Positions 26,337 to 34,768 of a stretch of 64,000 nucleotides of DNA are shown here, one piece after another. Origin of the DNA: Mesotaenium endlicherianum (lineage: Eukaryota; Streptophyta; Zygnematophyceae; Zygnematales; Mesotaeniaceae); the NCBI GenBank assembly GCA_009602735.1, contig WELA01008653.1:1-64000 (forward strand). The letters run 5' to 3'. The stretch's first letter is position 1. Each line of letters opens with the position of its first letter. The position numbers and the translations under genes were made by a program. The notes beneath the pieces are model-generated. The model searched no databases and was not told the DNA's origin. It worked only from the letters and a program-made list of their open reading frames with translations.

Positions 26337-27092
26337 ATGAACAAGACCATCCTCATAACAGGCGCCACATCGGGTTTTGGAAAAGCCATTGCAGAAACAT
26401 TCGCGGCAGCGAAATGGAATTGTATCATCACCGGTCGCAGGAAAGACAGACTGGAAGCGCTGGCAGATACACTGCGCATTCACCATGGAATAGAAGTGCT
26501 GCCCCTGGCTTTCGATGTTCAAAACCGGCAGGAGGTTTTTGATGCACTTAGTAATTTACCCGAAGCCTGGCAATCTGTTGATGTACTCGTGAACAATGCA
26601 GGCCTTGCATTGGGCCGCGACAGTTTTGAGAACGCCGACCTGAACGATTGGGAAACCATGATCGATACCAATGTAAAAGGATTGCTCTATGTAACCAAGG
26701 CCATGCTGCCTTATATGACAGACAGAAAGAAAGGTCATATCATCAACCTGGGCTCCACGGCTGCCAAAGAAGTGTACAAAGAAGGAAATGCTTATTGTGC
26801 CAGCAAACATGCAGTAGATGCGATCAGCCGGGCCATGCGTGTAGACCTGCTTCCGCATAAGATCAAGGTAACAGCCATCCATCCCGGCGCGGCAGAAACA
26901 GAATTTTCGATGGTGCGTTTCAAAGGAGATGAAACAAAAGCCAAACAGGTATATGAAGGCTTCGAACCCTTGCGTGCACAAGACATAGCAGACATCATAT
27001 ATTACGCCGCTACTCTACCGAACCATGTTTGTATCAACGACCTGGTGGTTACCTGTCTTGCACAGGCCAATAGTTTTTATTTTCAGAAATAA
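26337..27092 (+). CDS. Short-chain dehydrogenase/reductase (YdfG-like)
   Basis: 251 residues, classical SDR. Visible are the cofactor motif TGATSGFG (8-15), NNAG (86-89), catalytic Ser140 (INLGSTAAKE) and the Tyr153-x3-Lys157 pair (YCASKHAV). The residues after strand 2 (TGRRKDRLEAL) favour NADP(H). It resembles the YdfG group of 3-hydroxy acid / serine dehydrogenases, but substrate is not certain. The 3' end overlaps the convergent nitronate monooxygenase gene by 44 bases. Confidence 0.88.
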   Translation: MNKTILITGATSGFGKAIAETFAAAKWNCIITGRRKDRLEALADTLRIHHGIEVLPLAFDVQNRQEVFDALSNLPEAWQSVDVLVNNAGLALGRDSFENADLNDWETMIDTNVKGLLYVTKAMLPYMTDRKKGHIINLGSTAAKEVYKEGNAYCASKHAVDAISRAMRVDLLPHKIKVTAIHPGAAETEFSMVRFKGDETKAKQVYEGFEPLRAQDIADIIYYAATLPNHVCINDLVVTCLAQANSFYFQK

Positions 27093-27999
27093 ATTCGTTC
27101 CAAACGGCTTCCACTACGCGGGCAGCCGGTGTGATATCTTTGATCAGTGCGCTTACCTGGCCAATCTCCAGCTCCCCTTCATCGAGGTTGCCTTCGAACA
27201 TGCCCTTCTTGGCGCGGGCCCTGCCCAGGAGTTGTTTCAGTTCTTCTTCACTGGCCCCACGTAACTCTGCTTCTTTTACCTGTTTATAAAATGCATTGTT
27301 GAGCAGTCTTACCGGAACAATTTTTTTCAACGCCAATTGCGTGTCGCCTTCAACTGAAGCTACGATCGCTTCTTTAAAAGCCAGGTGTGATGAAGCTTCA
27401 GGCGTACAAACAAAACGTGTCCCCATCTGAACACCATCTGCACCCAACACCATGGCTGCCAGCATCTGCTTTCCGGTAGCAATGCCGCCTGCGGCAATAA
27501 CAGGTATGGTTACTGCATCGCGTACGGCAGGGATCAATACAAAACTGGTGGTCTCTTCCCGCCCGTTATGGCCGCCCGCTTCAAATCCTTCAGCAACCAC
27601 CGCATCACAACCTGCTGCCGCGGCTTTTTGTGCAAACAAACTGCTGCTCACCACATGCACCACCGTAATGCCTTTTTCTTTTAAAAAGCCGGTCCATATT
27701 TTGGGATTGCCTGCACTGGTGAACACAATGGGCACCTGCTCTTCCACAATGATATCCATGAGCTCTTTGATATCGGGATATAACAAAGGCACATTGACGC
27801 CAAATGGACGATCAGTAGCAGCCTTGCATTTACGGATATGTTCGCGCAATACTTCCGGATACATGCTGCCGGCTCCCAGCAGTCCCAATGCCCCGGCATT
27901 GCTCACCGCACTGGCAAGCCTCCACCCGCTGGCCCAGATCATGCCGGCCTGAACAATGGGGTATTCAATGTTAAACAGTCTTGTTATAGCGTTGCTCAT
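27049..27999 (-). CDS. Nitronate monooxygenase / FabK-like FMN enzyme
   Basis: 316 residues from the ATG at 27997-27999 (MSNAITRLFNIEYPIVQAGM). An apparent 36-residue extension upstream is translated from a palindromic repeat (it reads RHPERSRG) and is not real. The TIM-barrel FMN fold is shown by GADGVQMGTRF, VIAAGGIATGKQML and the catalytic-His region EGFEAGGHNGREET. Members oxidise nitronates (propionate-3-nitronate detoxification) or act as the enoyl-ACP reductase FabK. The AEGFEAGGHNG segment is compatible with both. The 3' end overlaps the convergent SDR gene by 44 bases. Confidence 0.87.
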   Translation of the reverse strand: MSNAITRLFNIEYPIVQAGMIWASGWRLASAVSNAGALGLLGAGSMYPEVLREHIRKCKAATDRPFGVNVPLLYPDIKELMDIIVEEQVPIVFTSAGNPKIWTGFLKEKGITVVHVVSSSLFAQKAAAAGCDAVVAEGFEAGGHNGREETTSFVLIPAVRDAVTIPVIAAGGIATGKQMLAAMVLGADGVQMGTRFVCTPEASSHLAFKEAIVASVEGDTQLALKKIVPVRLLNNAFYKQVKEAELRGASEEELKQLLGRARAKKGMFEGNLDEGELEIGQVSALIKDITPAARVVEAVWNEFISENKNYWPVQDR

Positions 28000-28029
28000 A
28001 ATATTTTTAATTGCGCAATGAATATAACA

Positions 28030-28101
28030 CGTCATCCCGAGCGTAGTCGAGGGAGCTGACCGAGTGTTCAAGCAGATCCCTCGACTACGCTCGGGATGAC
28101 G
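28030..28101. repeat. Dispersed palindromic element with perfect 25-base arms
   Basis: Arms at 28030-28054 and 28077-28101 are exact reverse complements, starting CGTCATCCCGAGCGTAGTCG. The centre is 22 bases. It is related to 14382-14468 by its CGTCATCC ends and by the AGATCCCTCGACT segment. Translated on the minus strand it gives the RHPERSRG pattern seen in many false N-termini. Confidence 0.85.
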
Positions 28102-28103
28102 TT

Positions 28104-28127
28104 TCATTGAGTCATTGAGCCATTAAC
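28104..28127. repeat. CATTGAGTCATTGAGCCATT short repeat
   Basis: A tandem of CATTGAG words directly beside the palindromic element. It runs into the stop codon of the nucleotidyltransferase gene. Same family as 2251-2290, 47785-47901 and 61035-61062. Confidence 0.5.
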
Positions 28128-29115
28128 CAAAGTCAATCTCCGTATTATCGCCGATATTCAAACTCCGGCTCAACCCTTTTACAGAAGCATCACTGCCAAT
28201 GAGAGAATTATCAAGCACCACTTCATACAGGCTGGTAAAAGAACCAATGATGCTGTCGCGCACAATGGAATGTTTGATAGTGGTATTGGCACCGACGGCT
28301 ACATGCGGACCAATAATGGAATTAGAAATATCACAGCCCGGCGCAATGCTAACGGGTGGTATGATGATGGTATCTTTGAATGTGTGATCGGTTCCCACAT
28401 TGCCACCGAATTTTTTCAGCAGGGTGGCGTTGCTTTCGAGCAGGGTTTCCTTCCTGCCACAATCAAACCAGTTCTTTACTTTGAAAGCCTGGAATTTAGC
28501 CCCCTTGCCAATCATGCAGTCCAGCGCATCAGTGAGGTTGTATTCACCGTAAGTTCTGATGTTCTGTGTAAACAGGTGGTGAAGACATTCAAAAAGAAAA
28601 TGAGTCTCTTTTATTTTATACAAACCTACCAACGCCATATTGCTTTTAGGAATCGCAGGCTTTTCAATCACCTGTTCAATAAAACCATCTTCTCCAACAG
28701 TAGCCACGCCAAAATTACGCGGGTCGTCTACTTTCTTAATGCCGAGCATGCTGTACGGACTATTCACTACTTCTTTCACATCATATTCGCAAATGGTATC
28801 TCCTAAAGCCACGAATACTTCATCATCTCCTACAATATTACGGGTAAGCTCAATCGCGTGACCAGTACCCTGTCGTTCGTTCTGGTAAACAAAATGCGTG
28901 ATCAGGTGCGGATAGGTCTGTTTCACATAATCCTGGATCTTTTCACCCAGGTAGCCCACAATAAAAATAAATTCATGGATACCCGTCTCATGTAATTGAT
29001 CTACTATATAACTCAATATGGTCTTGCCGGCGATGGGTATCAAGGCCTTGGGTTGGGTATAAGTATGGGGCCGCAACTTGGTTCCGGCCCCCGCAACGGG
29101 GATGATGGCTTTCAT
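28123..29115 (-). CDS. Sugar-phosphate nucleotidyltransferase with left-handed beta-helix tail
   Basis: 330 residues. The N-terminal Rossmann-like nucleotidyltransferase domain (to about 235) joins a sugar phosphate to an NTP. Key segments are IPVAGAGTKLRPHT (nucleotide loop, Lys where most family members have Arg), the PKALIPIAGK lysine, FVALGDTICEYD (metal Asp) and VIEKPAIPKSN. The C-terminal ~90 residues have hexad-like repeats (ISNSIIGPHVAVGANTTIKH) of the left-handed beta helix, as in GlmU or ADP-glucose enzymes. It resembles glucose-1-phosphate thymidylyl/uridylyltransferases. The exact sugar and nucleotide are not decidable. Stands alone, divergent from glyA. Confidence 0.85.
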   Translation of the reverse strand: MKAIIPVAGAGTKLRPHTYTQPKALIPIAGKTILSYIVDQLHETGIHEFIFIVGYLGEKIQDYVKQTYPHLITHFVYQNERQGTGHAIELTRNIVGDDEVFVALGDTICEYDVKEVVNSPYSMLGIKKVDDPRNFGVATVGEDGFIEQVIEKPAIPKSNMALVGLYKIKETHFLFECLHHLFTQNIRTYGEYNLTDALDCMIGKGAKFQAFKVKNWFDCGRKETLLESNATLLKKFGGNVGTDHTFKDTIIIPPVSIAPGCDISNSIIGPHVAVGANTTIKHSIVRDSIIGSFTSLYEVVLDNSLIGSDASVKGLSRSLNIGDNTEIDFG

Positions 29116-29189
29116 GATCTCAATGAAGGCCGAAAATAGGGAAAACTATTGAGGTATAAATTAACTGGCCCGGGCAATCAATTAAGATT

Positions 29190-29197
29190 TATTTTTG
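29190..29197 (+). promoter_or_regulatory. Candidate -7 element TATTTTTG for glyA
   Basis: Exact match to TAnnTTTG, 18 bases before the glyA ATG at 29216. A start of transcription about 29204 would leave a short leader. No clear -33 box. Confidence 0.35.
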
Positions 29198-29215
29198 CCG
29201 CAAATTCTTACCAAT

Positions 29216-30496
29216 ATGCAAAAAGACACCGTGGTATTCGATATCATCAGAAAGGAATTAGAAAGGCAGCGCAGGGGCATTGAGCTGATCGCCTCTGAAA
29301 ATTTCACCAGTCTGCAGGTGATGCAGGCGATGGGAAATGTGATGACCAACAAATATGCCGAAGGATACCCCGGACGTCGTTATTATGGTGGATGTGAGAT
29401 CGTAGACCAGACCGAACAACTGGCCATCGACCGCCTGAAAGCCATTTTTGGTATAGAGTATGCCAACGTACAACCCCATAGCGGCGCGCAGGCCAATGCA
29501 GCAGTGATGTTGGCCATCCTGCAGCCTGGAGATGATATACTGGGACTCGACCTGAGCATGGGCGGCCACCTTACCCATGGTTCGGCCGTTAACTTCAGCG
29601 GCAAACTCTACAAACCGCATTTTTACGGGGTAGGAAAAGAAGACGGCCTGGTAGACTACAACATGCTGGAAGCCAAAGCCCGCGAGATCAAGCCCAAACT
29701 CATCATCTGCGGTGCCAGCGCTTACAGTCGCGATTGGGACTATGTCCGCATCCGTAAAGTAGCCGATGAAGTAGGCGCTTTTGTGATGGCCGATATTGCC
29801 CACCCTGCCGGACTGATCGCCAAAGGATTGCTGAAATCACCCTTCGATCACTGTCATTTTGTGACTTCTACCACACACAAGACCCTGCGCGGCCCCAGGG
29901 GTGGTGTGATTATGATGAAAAAAGATTTCGAGAACCCATTCGGACTCAAAGATGTTAAAGGCAACCTGCGCCTCATGAGTAACCTGATGGATATGGCCGT
30001 ATTCCCCGGAACACAGGGCGGTCCGCTGGAACACGTGATCGCAGCTAAAGCAGTGGCTTTCGGAGAAATACTCACTCCTGAATTCCTTACTTACCAGCAG
30101 CAGGTGCAAAAAAATGCACAGGCCATGGCCAAAGCTTTTACCGATAAGGGTTACCAGATCATCAGCGGTGGCACCGACAATCACCTGATGCTGATAGACC
30201 TCCGCAATAAGAACATCAGCGGTAAAAAAGCAGAACAGGTATTGGAGCACGCCGATATCACCGCCAATAAGAACATGGTGCCTTATGATGACAAGAGCGC
30301 TTTTGTTACATCGGGCGTTCGTTTTGGTGTGGCTGCCATCACTAGCCGTGGCATGAAAGAATCCGATATGCAGTTTGTGGTAAATGCCATTGATACCGTG
30401 CTGATGAATGCAGACGATGAAGCCCTGCATCGCAAAGTGAAGCAAGAAGTGAACGAATTCATGACCCAGTTCGTATTATATCCTGAAATGGGGTAA
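29216..30496 (+). CDS. glyA: Serine hydroxymethyltransferase
   Basis: 426 residues from the ATG at 29216 ([11 protein letters not shown]); a TTG seven codons upstream lies on the candidate -7 element and is rejected. GlyA interconverts serine and glycine and supplies one-carbon units on tetrahydrofolate. Visible are IELIASENF (22-30), the YPGRRYYGG loop (51-59), the PLP aspartate in MADIAHPAG and the Schiff-base Lys222 in [13 protein letters not shown]. Normal length and complete. A DUF4293 membrane protein follows 21 bases later on the same strand, so both may be co-transcribed. Confidence 0.97.
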   Translation: MQKDTVVFDIIRKELERQRRGIELIASENFTSLQVMQAMGNVMTNKYAEGYPGRRYYGGCEIVDQTEQLAIDRLKAIFGIEYANVQPHSGAQANAAVMLAILQPGDDILGLDLSMGGHLTHGSAVNFSGKLYKPHFYGVGKEDGLVDYNMLEAKAREIKPKLIICGASAYSRDWDYVRIRKVADEVGAFVMADIAHPAGLIAKGLLKSPFDHCHFVTSTTHKTLRGPRGGVIMMKKDFENPFGLKDVKGNLRLMSNLMDMAVFPGTQGGPLEHVIAAKAVAFGEILTPEFLTYQQQVQKNAQAMAKAFTDKGYQIISGGTDNHLMLIDLRNKNISGKKAEQVLEHADITANKNMVPYDDKSAFVTSGVRFGVAAITSRGMKESDMQFVVNAIDTVLMNADDEALHRKVKQEVNEFMTQFVLYPEMG

Positions 30497-30517
30497 AAGT
30501 CAAAATCTTAATTGTTT

Positions 30518-30925
30518 ATGGTGCAACGTATTCAAAGCCTTTGGCTGCTGTTCGCCGGTATATGCGGCTTCACTACCCTGAAACTGCCCTTTTACATTGG
30601 CAGTAAAGGCAATACACCGGCCGAAGACTTTACTGCAGTAAGCAGTACTTACCTGATGATCCTGGCTGTGGCTGTAGCGGTAGTAGCATTGATCAATATC
30701 TTCCTGTATAAAAACCGCGGGCTGCAACTCAAGTTGGGACTGGCTGGTTTTGCCGGAAGCATCCTTTACCTGGGACTGGCTTTTTCCAAGACCAAGCAAT
30801 ACGATACCGGCGGCATTGCACTGACTTCCGTCTTCAGTTTTGCAATACCTGTCTTCTACCTCCTGGCCATCAGGGGTATTTATAAAGACGAAAAACTGGT
30901 TAAAAGCGCCGATAGGTTACGATAG
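30518..30925 (+). CDS. DUF4293 family membrane protein
   Basis: 135 residues from the ATG at 30518 (MVQRIQSLWLLFAGICG). Four hydrophobic segments are visible: residues ~6-22, ~47-66, ~75-93 and ~104-123 (FAIPVFYLLAIRGIY). The opening M(I/V)QRIQ(S/T).WLL and four-helix layout match the DUF4293 family found in Bacteroidota. Function unknown. It is probably in the inner membrane and may be co-transcribed with glyA. The convergent HTH gene ends two bases beyond the stop. Confidence 0.82.
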   Translation: MVQRIQSLWLLFAGICGFTTLKLPFYIGSKGNTPAEDFTAVSSTYLMILAVAVAVVALINIFLYKNRGLQLKLGLAGFAGSILYLGLAFSKTKQYDTGGIALTSVFSFAIPVFYLLAIRGIYKDEKLVKSADRLR

Positions 30926-30927
30926 AT

Positions 30928-31131
30928 TCAAACCTTATGAATGCCGTTTTTGATGGCATAAAGGGCGATGCCTACCATGTTCTTTGCTCTTGTTTTTTCG
31001 AGGATTCTTTCGCGGCATCCTTCCACAGTACGATGGCTGATGCCCATTTTCTCGCCAATCTCACGGGTAGAGTATTGCCGGCAGATGAGTTTGATGATTT
31101 GGATCTCTTTGGGTCTAAGTGGTGTTTTCAT
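30928..31131 (-). CDS. Stand-alone LuxR-type helix-turn-helix protein
   Basis: 67 residues consisting only of a GerE/LuxR DNA-binding domain. LRPKEIQIIKLICRQYSTRE leads into the recognition helix MGISHRTVEGCRERILEKT and a final helix (NMVGIALYAIKNGIHK). No receiver or sensor domain precedes it: 23 bases upstream on the same strand lies the end of uvrA, so the short form is native. It likely binds DNA as a dimer. It may need a partner, or be controlled by its own level. Position in a uvrA transcript suggests, but does not prove, a link to DNA damage. Confidence 0.83.
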   Translation of the reverse strand: MKTPLRPKEIQIIKLICRQYSTREIGEKMGISHRTVEGCRERILEKTRAKNMVGIALYAIKNGIHKV

Positions 31132-31154
31132 AGTAGTACAAATAAAACCAATAT

Positions 31155-33986
31155 TTAGGACATTAGGAAGCGTCCCGTATGGCTTTCACCCACTTTTTTT
31201 AACCCAGCCGGTGGCCCGGTATATACCAATTGCCCCCCCGCATCCCCTGCTTCAGGCCCCAGGTCTATGACCCAGTCGGCCGAACGTATCACATCGGTAT
31301 TGTGCTCTATTACAATCAGTGAATGTCCCTGTTCAATGAGGGCATGAAAGGAAGCCAGCAGTTTTTTAATGTCATGAAAATGAAGGCCGGTAGTGGGTTC
31401 ATCAAAAATGAACAACACATGCCCGATACCTTTCCCCTTACCCAGGAAACTGGCCAGTTTCACACGCTGGGCTTCACCTCCGCTCAGGGTATCACTGCTT
31501 TGTCCGAGTTTCACATAGCCCAATCCCACATCCTGCAACGGTTGTATGGCCTGGCGGATGGCTTTCTCTTCACTGAAAAATATAATGGCATCATCCACGC
31601 TCATATCCAGCACATCGTACACCGATTTGCCTTTATATTGTACTTCCAATACTTCCTCCTTGAAACGTTTGCCACCACAGGATTCGCAGGTGAGGTGCAC
31701 ATCGGCCAGGAATTGCATTTCAACTACCTGCTCTCCCTCTCCTTTACAGGTATCGCAACGGCCGCCGTCTACGTTGAATGAAAAATGCTTGGCCTGGAAC
31801 CCGCGCATCTTCGACAGCGGCTGCCGGGCATAGAGATCACGTATATGATCGTACGCTTTGATATAGGTTACCGGGTTGCTGCGAGACGATTTGCCGATCG
31901 GATTCTGGTCTACCAGCTCTATTTGCGCAATGGCGTCTACATCGCCGCTGATCATTTTGTGCATGCCTACTTTATCGGCGAATTCTCCTTTCAATTTTTG
32001 TAACGCAGGATACAATACCTGCTTCACCAGGGTTGTTTTACCGCTTCCACTAACACCACTCACCACACATAAAAGATTCAGGGGAAAATCAACCGTAATA
32101 TGCTTCAGGTTATTTTGACTGGCTTCCTCTACCCTAATGTATCGCTGCCATTTACGCACCGATTTAGGCGGCTCGATCTTGTATTCGCCCGATAAATATT
32201 TACCTGTAAGGCTTCGGGGATTAGCCACCAGTTCTGCATAATTGCCGGCAGCTACCACTTCTCCTCCAAGATGCGATGCCAATGGTCCCATATCGATGAT
32301 ATGATCTGCCTCACGCATCATCATCTCATCGTGTTCCACTACCACCACCGTATTCCCCAGGTTACGTAACGATTTCAATACAGCGATCAATCTTTCCGTA
32401 TCTCTCGAATGGAGGCCGATGGAAGGTTCATCCAATATATAGAGAGAATTGGTGAGGTTACTGCCAAGGCTCCTGGTTAGTTGAATACGCTGGCTTTCGC
32501 CTCCACTCAGTGAATTGGCCAATCGGCTGAGCGTAAGATAACCCAATCCCACATCGATGAGTGTTTGCAATCGCTGGTGTATTTCAAGCAGTATCCTTTT
32601 CGCCACCTGTTGATCGTGTGCTGATAATGTCAATGCATTGAACCATGTTTTCAGGTCGCGCACCTGCCAGGTGCACAATTCGCCAATATGATGGTTGCCC
32701 ACTTTTACATAGAGCGCCTCTTTGCGCAGGCGGTAGCCTTTGCAATCCGGACAAATGGTGCGTCCCCTGTACCGGCTCAGCAACACACGGTATTGCACTT
32801 TATAGAGGTTCTGTTCTACTTCTTTGAAAAAATCATGGATGCCATATACTTTGCCATGTCCATTCCACAATTGCTCGTATTGTGCAGTAGTGAGTTCGGC
32901 TATGGGTTTGTGAACAGGAAAATTGAATTGGGCCGCACCTTTGATGAACTGCTCTTTCCACCAACCCAGTTTCTCTCCTTTCCATGGAGCAACGGCTCCT
33001 TCGTATACACTGAGGCGACGGTCTGGTATCACCAGGTCGGCATCGATGCCCAATACCTGGCTGAAACCTTCGCAGGTTGGACAGGCACCGAAAGGATTGT
33101 TGAACGAGAAGAGGTTGGGTACAGGCTCTTCAAACTGCATCCCGTCGAGCTCGAACTGGTTACTGAAATGATGCAAATTTTCTCCATCTACTTCGAGATA
33201 GATATTGCCTTCTCCCTCATAAAATGCAGTACCGATGGAATCGGAAAGCCGGTGCAGGTCGTCCTGGTCAAAGGCCTTGGTAACAACACGATCGATCAGC
33301 ACCATGGCTTGCGCCGACAACTGCGTTTTCAATTGCTTATCGTTTAGTTCCAACAATTCTTCAATGCGCAGGAGCTGGCTTTCTTTACCATCGGCCTGGC
33401 GCATGTAAATACGGGTGAAGCCTTTTTGTAGGAGGATATTCAGTTCTTCACGCAGGTCTCTTTTAGCATGCCGCTTGAAAAGTACCAGGATCACCACTTT
33501 TGACCCTGCTTTTAATTGTGTGATGGCAGCCAGCACATCGGCTACATCGTCTTTTTTCACTTCCCGCCCGCTGATGGGGGAAATGGTTTTGCCCACGCGG
33601 GCATACAGCAAACGCAGGTAATCGTATATCTCCGTCATGCTGCCTACCGTACTGCGGGGTGTGCGGGTGATCACTTTTTGTTCTATCGCAATAGCAGGAC
33701 AAAGCCCCTTGATATAATCCACATCAGGCTTCACCATGCGGGCCATGAACTGGCGCGCATAAGCGCTCAGGCTCTCGGCATACCTCCGCTGTCCTTCTGC
33801 AAAAAGTGTATCAATGGTCAGTGAAGATTTGCCACTGCCCGATACACCGGTAACCACAATGAGTTTATTCCTGGGAAATGCAACGGTTACATTCTTCAGG
33901 TTATGCACCCTGGCACCTTTTACAATGATGCTGTCGTCCGTTCCATTCAATGATTTACTGCCTGCCGCCTTTGTTTTCGTTGCCAT
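31155..33986 (-). CDS. uvrA: Excinuclease ABC subunit A
   Basis: 943 residues from the ATG at 33984-33986 (MATKTKAAGSKSLNG); an ATG 48 bases upstream adds an unlikely leader. UvrA scans DNA for bulky lesions and loads UvrB in nucleotide excision repair. Two ABC modules are visible. Walker A motifs are VTGVSGSGKSSL near 43-54 and VSGVSGSGKTTL in the C-terminal half. Signatures are LSGGESQRIQL and LSGGEAQRVKL. Zinc sites are CPTCEG with CPDCKGYRLRKEA, and CDTCKGEGEQ with CESCGGKRF. Typical length. A free LuxR-type HTH follows in the same direction. Confidence 0.97.
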   Translation of the reverse strand: MATKTKAAGSKSLNGTDDSIIVKGARVHNLKNVTVAFPRNKLIVVTGVSGSGKSSLTIDTLFAEGQRRYAESLSAYARQFMARMVKPDVDYIKGLCPAIAIEQKVITRTPRSTVGSMTEIYDYLRLLYARVGKTISPISGREVKKDDVADVLAAITQLKAGSKVVILVLFKRHAKRDLREELNILLQKGFTRIYMRQADGKESQLLRIEELLELNDKQLKTQLSAQAMVLIDRVVTKAFDQDDLHRLSDSIGTAFYEGEGNIYLEVDGENLHHFSNQFELDGMQFEEPVPNLFSFNNPFGACPTCEGFSQVLGIDADLVIPDRRLSVYEGAVAPWKGEKLGWWKEQFIKGAAQFNFPVHKPIAELTTAQYEQLWNGHGKVYGIHDFFKEVEQNLYKVQYRVLLSRYRGRTICPDCKGYRLRKEALYVKVGNHHIGELCTWQVRDLKTWFNALTLSAHDQQVAKRILLEIHQRLQTLIDVGLGYLTLSRLANSLSGGESQRIQLTRSLGSNLTNSLYILDEPSIGLHSRDTERLIAVLKSLRNLGNTVVVVEHDEMMMREADHIIDMGPLASHLGGEVVAAGNYAELVANPRSLTGKYLSGEYKIEPPKSVRKWQRYIRVEEASQNNLKHITVDFPLNLLCVVSGVSGSGKTTLVKQVLYPALQKLKGEFADKVGMHKMISGDVDAIAQIELVDQNPIGKSSRSNPVTYIKAYDHIRDLYARQPLSKMRGFQAKHFSFNVDGGRCDTCKGEGEQVVEMQFLADVHLTCESCGGKRFKEEVLEVQYKGKSVYDVLDMSVDDAIIFFSEEKAIRQAIQPLQDVGLGYVKLGQSSDTLSGGEAQRVKLASFLGKGKGIGHVLFIFDEPTTGLHFHDIKKLLASFHALIEQGHSLIVIEHNTDVIRSADWVIDLGPEAGDAGGQLVYTGPPAGLKKVGESHTGRFLMS

Positions 33987-34183
33987 AATATTTAGCAAAT
34001 TAAAACATTCCTGATGCTTTCCTAACCGTTCCACACATCTTTAAAAATGTGCATAACTACTACCCTTAAAAACAATCTTTTCCACAAACGAACCGCAGGC
34101 TGAAAAGATGCCTATTTTGAAGTTGGAAAAATTTTAACATCCAATATCCTATTGCTTTTTACGCCCATTCAAACGCCCATATC

Positions 34184-34768
34184 ATGAAAACTTTGGACTG
34201 CATGTCTGATACCGAACTGATACTTTCCTTCCAGGAGGAGGGCAATATTGGCGCCTTTGAAACACTCGTGAACCGTTACAAAGAAAAGGTGTTCACTTCC
34301 ATACTTTTCTTTGTGAAAGACAGTTACCTGGCAGAAGATCTCTTCCAGGATGTTTTCATCAAGATCATCGATACCCTTCGCAACAAAAGATATTCCGAAG
34401 AAGGCAAGTTCCTTCCCTGGGCTTTGCGCATTGCACATAATCTCTGCGTGGATTATTTCAGGAAGATCAAACGCACTCCGGCTATCAAGACCAGCGACGA
34501 TAAAGATATTTTTGAAGTACTGCAACTCACGGAAGAAGGTCCCGATAGCAAACTGGTACGCGGACAAAGCCACGAACGTGTGCGCCGCATGCTGGACCTT
34601 TTACCCGAAGAACAGCGCGAGATCATCATCCTGCGCCACTATGCCAACATGAGCTTTAAAGAGATCGCACAGATCACCAATTGCAGCATCAACACTGCAT
34701 TGGGCCGCATGCGTTACGGCCTCATCAACATGCGCAAAATGATGCTGGAAAAACAGATCGCACTCTGA
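34184..34768 (+). CDS. ECF-type sigma-70 family RNA polymerase sigma factor
   Basis: 194 residues with sigma regions 2 and 4 only. Region 2 spans about residues 20-95 (IGAFETLVNRYKEKVFTSIL, LAEDLFQDVFIKI, FLPWALRIAHNLCVDYFRK) and region 4 about 130-185 (LLPEEQREIIILRHYANMSF, then KEIAQITNCSINTALGRMR). It directs RNA polymerase to a specific promoter set, probably for a stress response. No anti-sigma gene is adjacent: the next gene, dsbD, is convergent and starts at the very next base after its stop. It is divergent from uvrA across 197 bases. Confidence 0.93.
   Translation: MKTLDCMSDTELILSFQEEGNIGAFETLVNRYKEKVFTSILFFVKDSYLAEDLFQDVFIKIIDTLRNKRYSEEGKFLPWALRIAHNLCVDYFRKIKRTPAIKTSDDKDIFEVLQLTEEGPDSKLVRGQSHERVRRMLDLLPEEQREIIILRHYANMSFKEIAQITNCSINTALGRMRYGLINMRKMMLEKQIAL

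Noticed and set aside
30518-31131. Idea that the DUF4293 gene and the LuxR-type HTH form a sensor-regulator pair
   Set aside because: They are convergent, not co-directional, and only their stops are close.
33987-34034. N-terminal extension of UvrA by 16 residues
   Set aside because: The extension (MERLGKHQECF...) has no family similarity and MATKTKAAG starts at a sensible distance from the first ABC motif.
34036-34090. DnaA-box-like words TGTGCATAA (34048-34056) and TTTTCCACA (34078-34086) between uvrA and the sigma factor gene
   Set aside because: Each differs from the consensus by one base, they are far apart and there is no perfect copy, so chance is a sufficient explanation.
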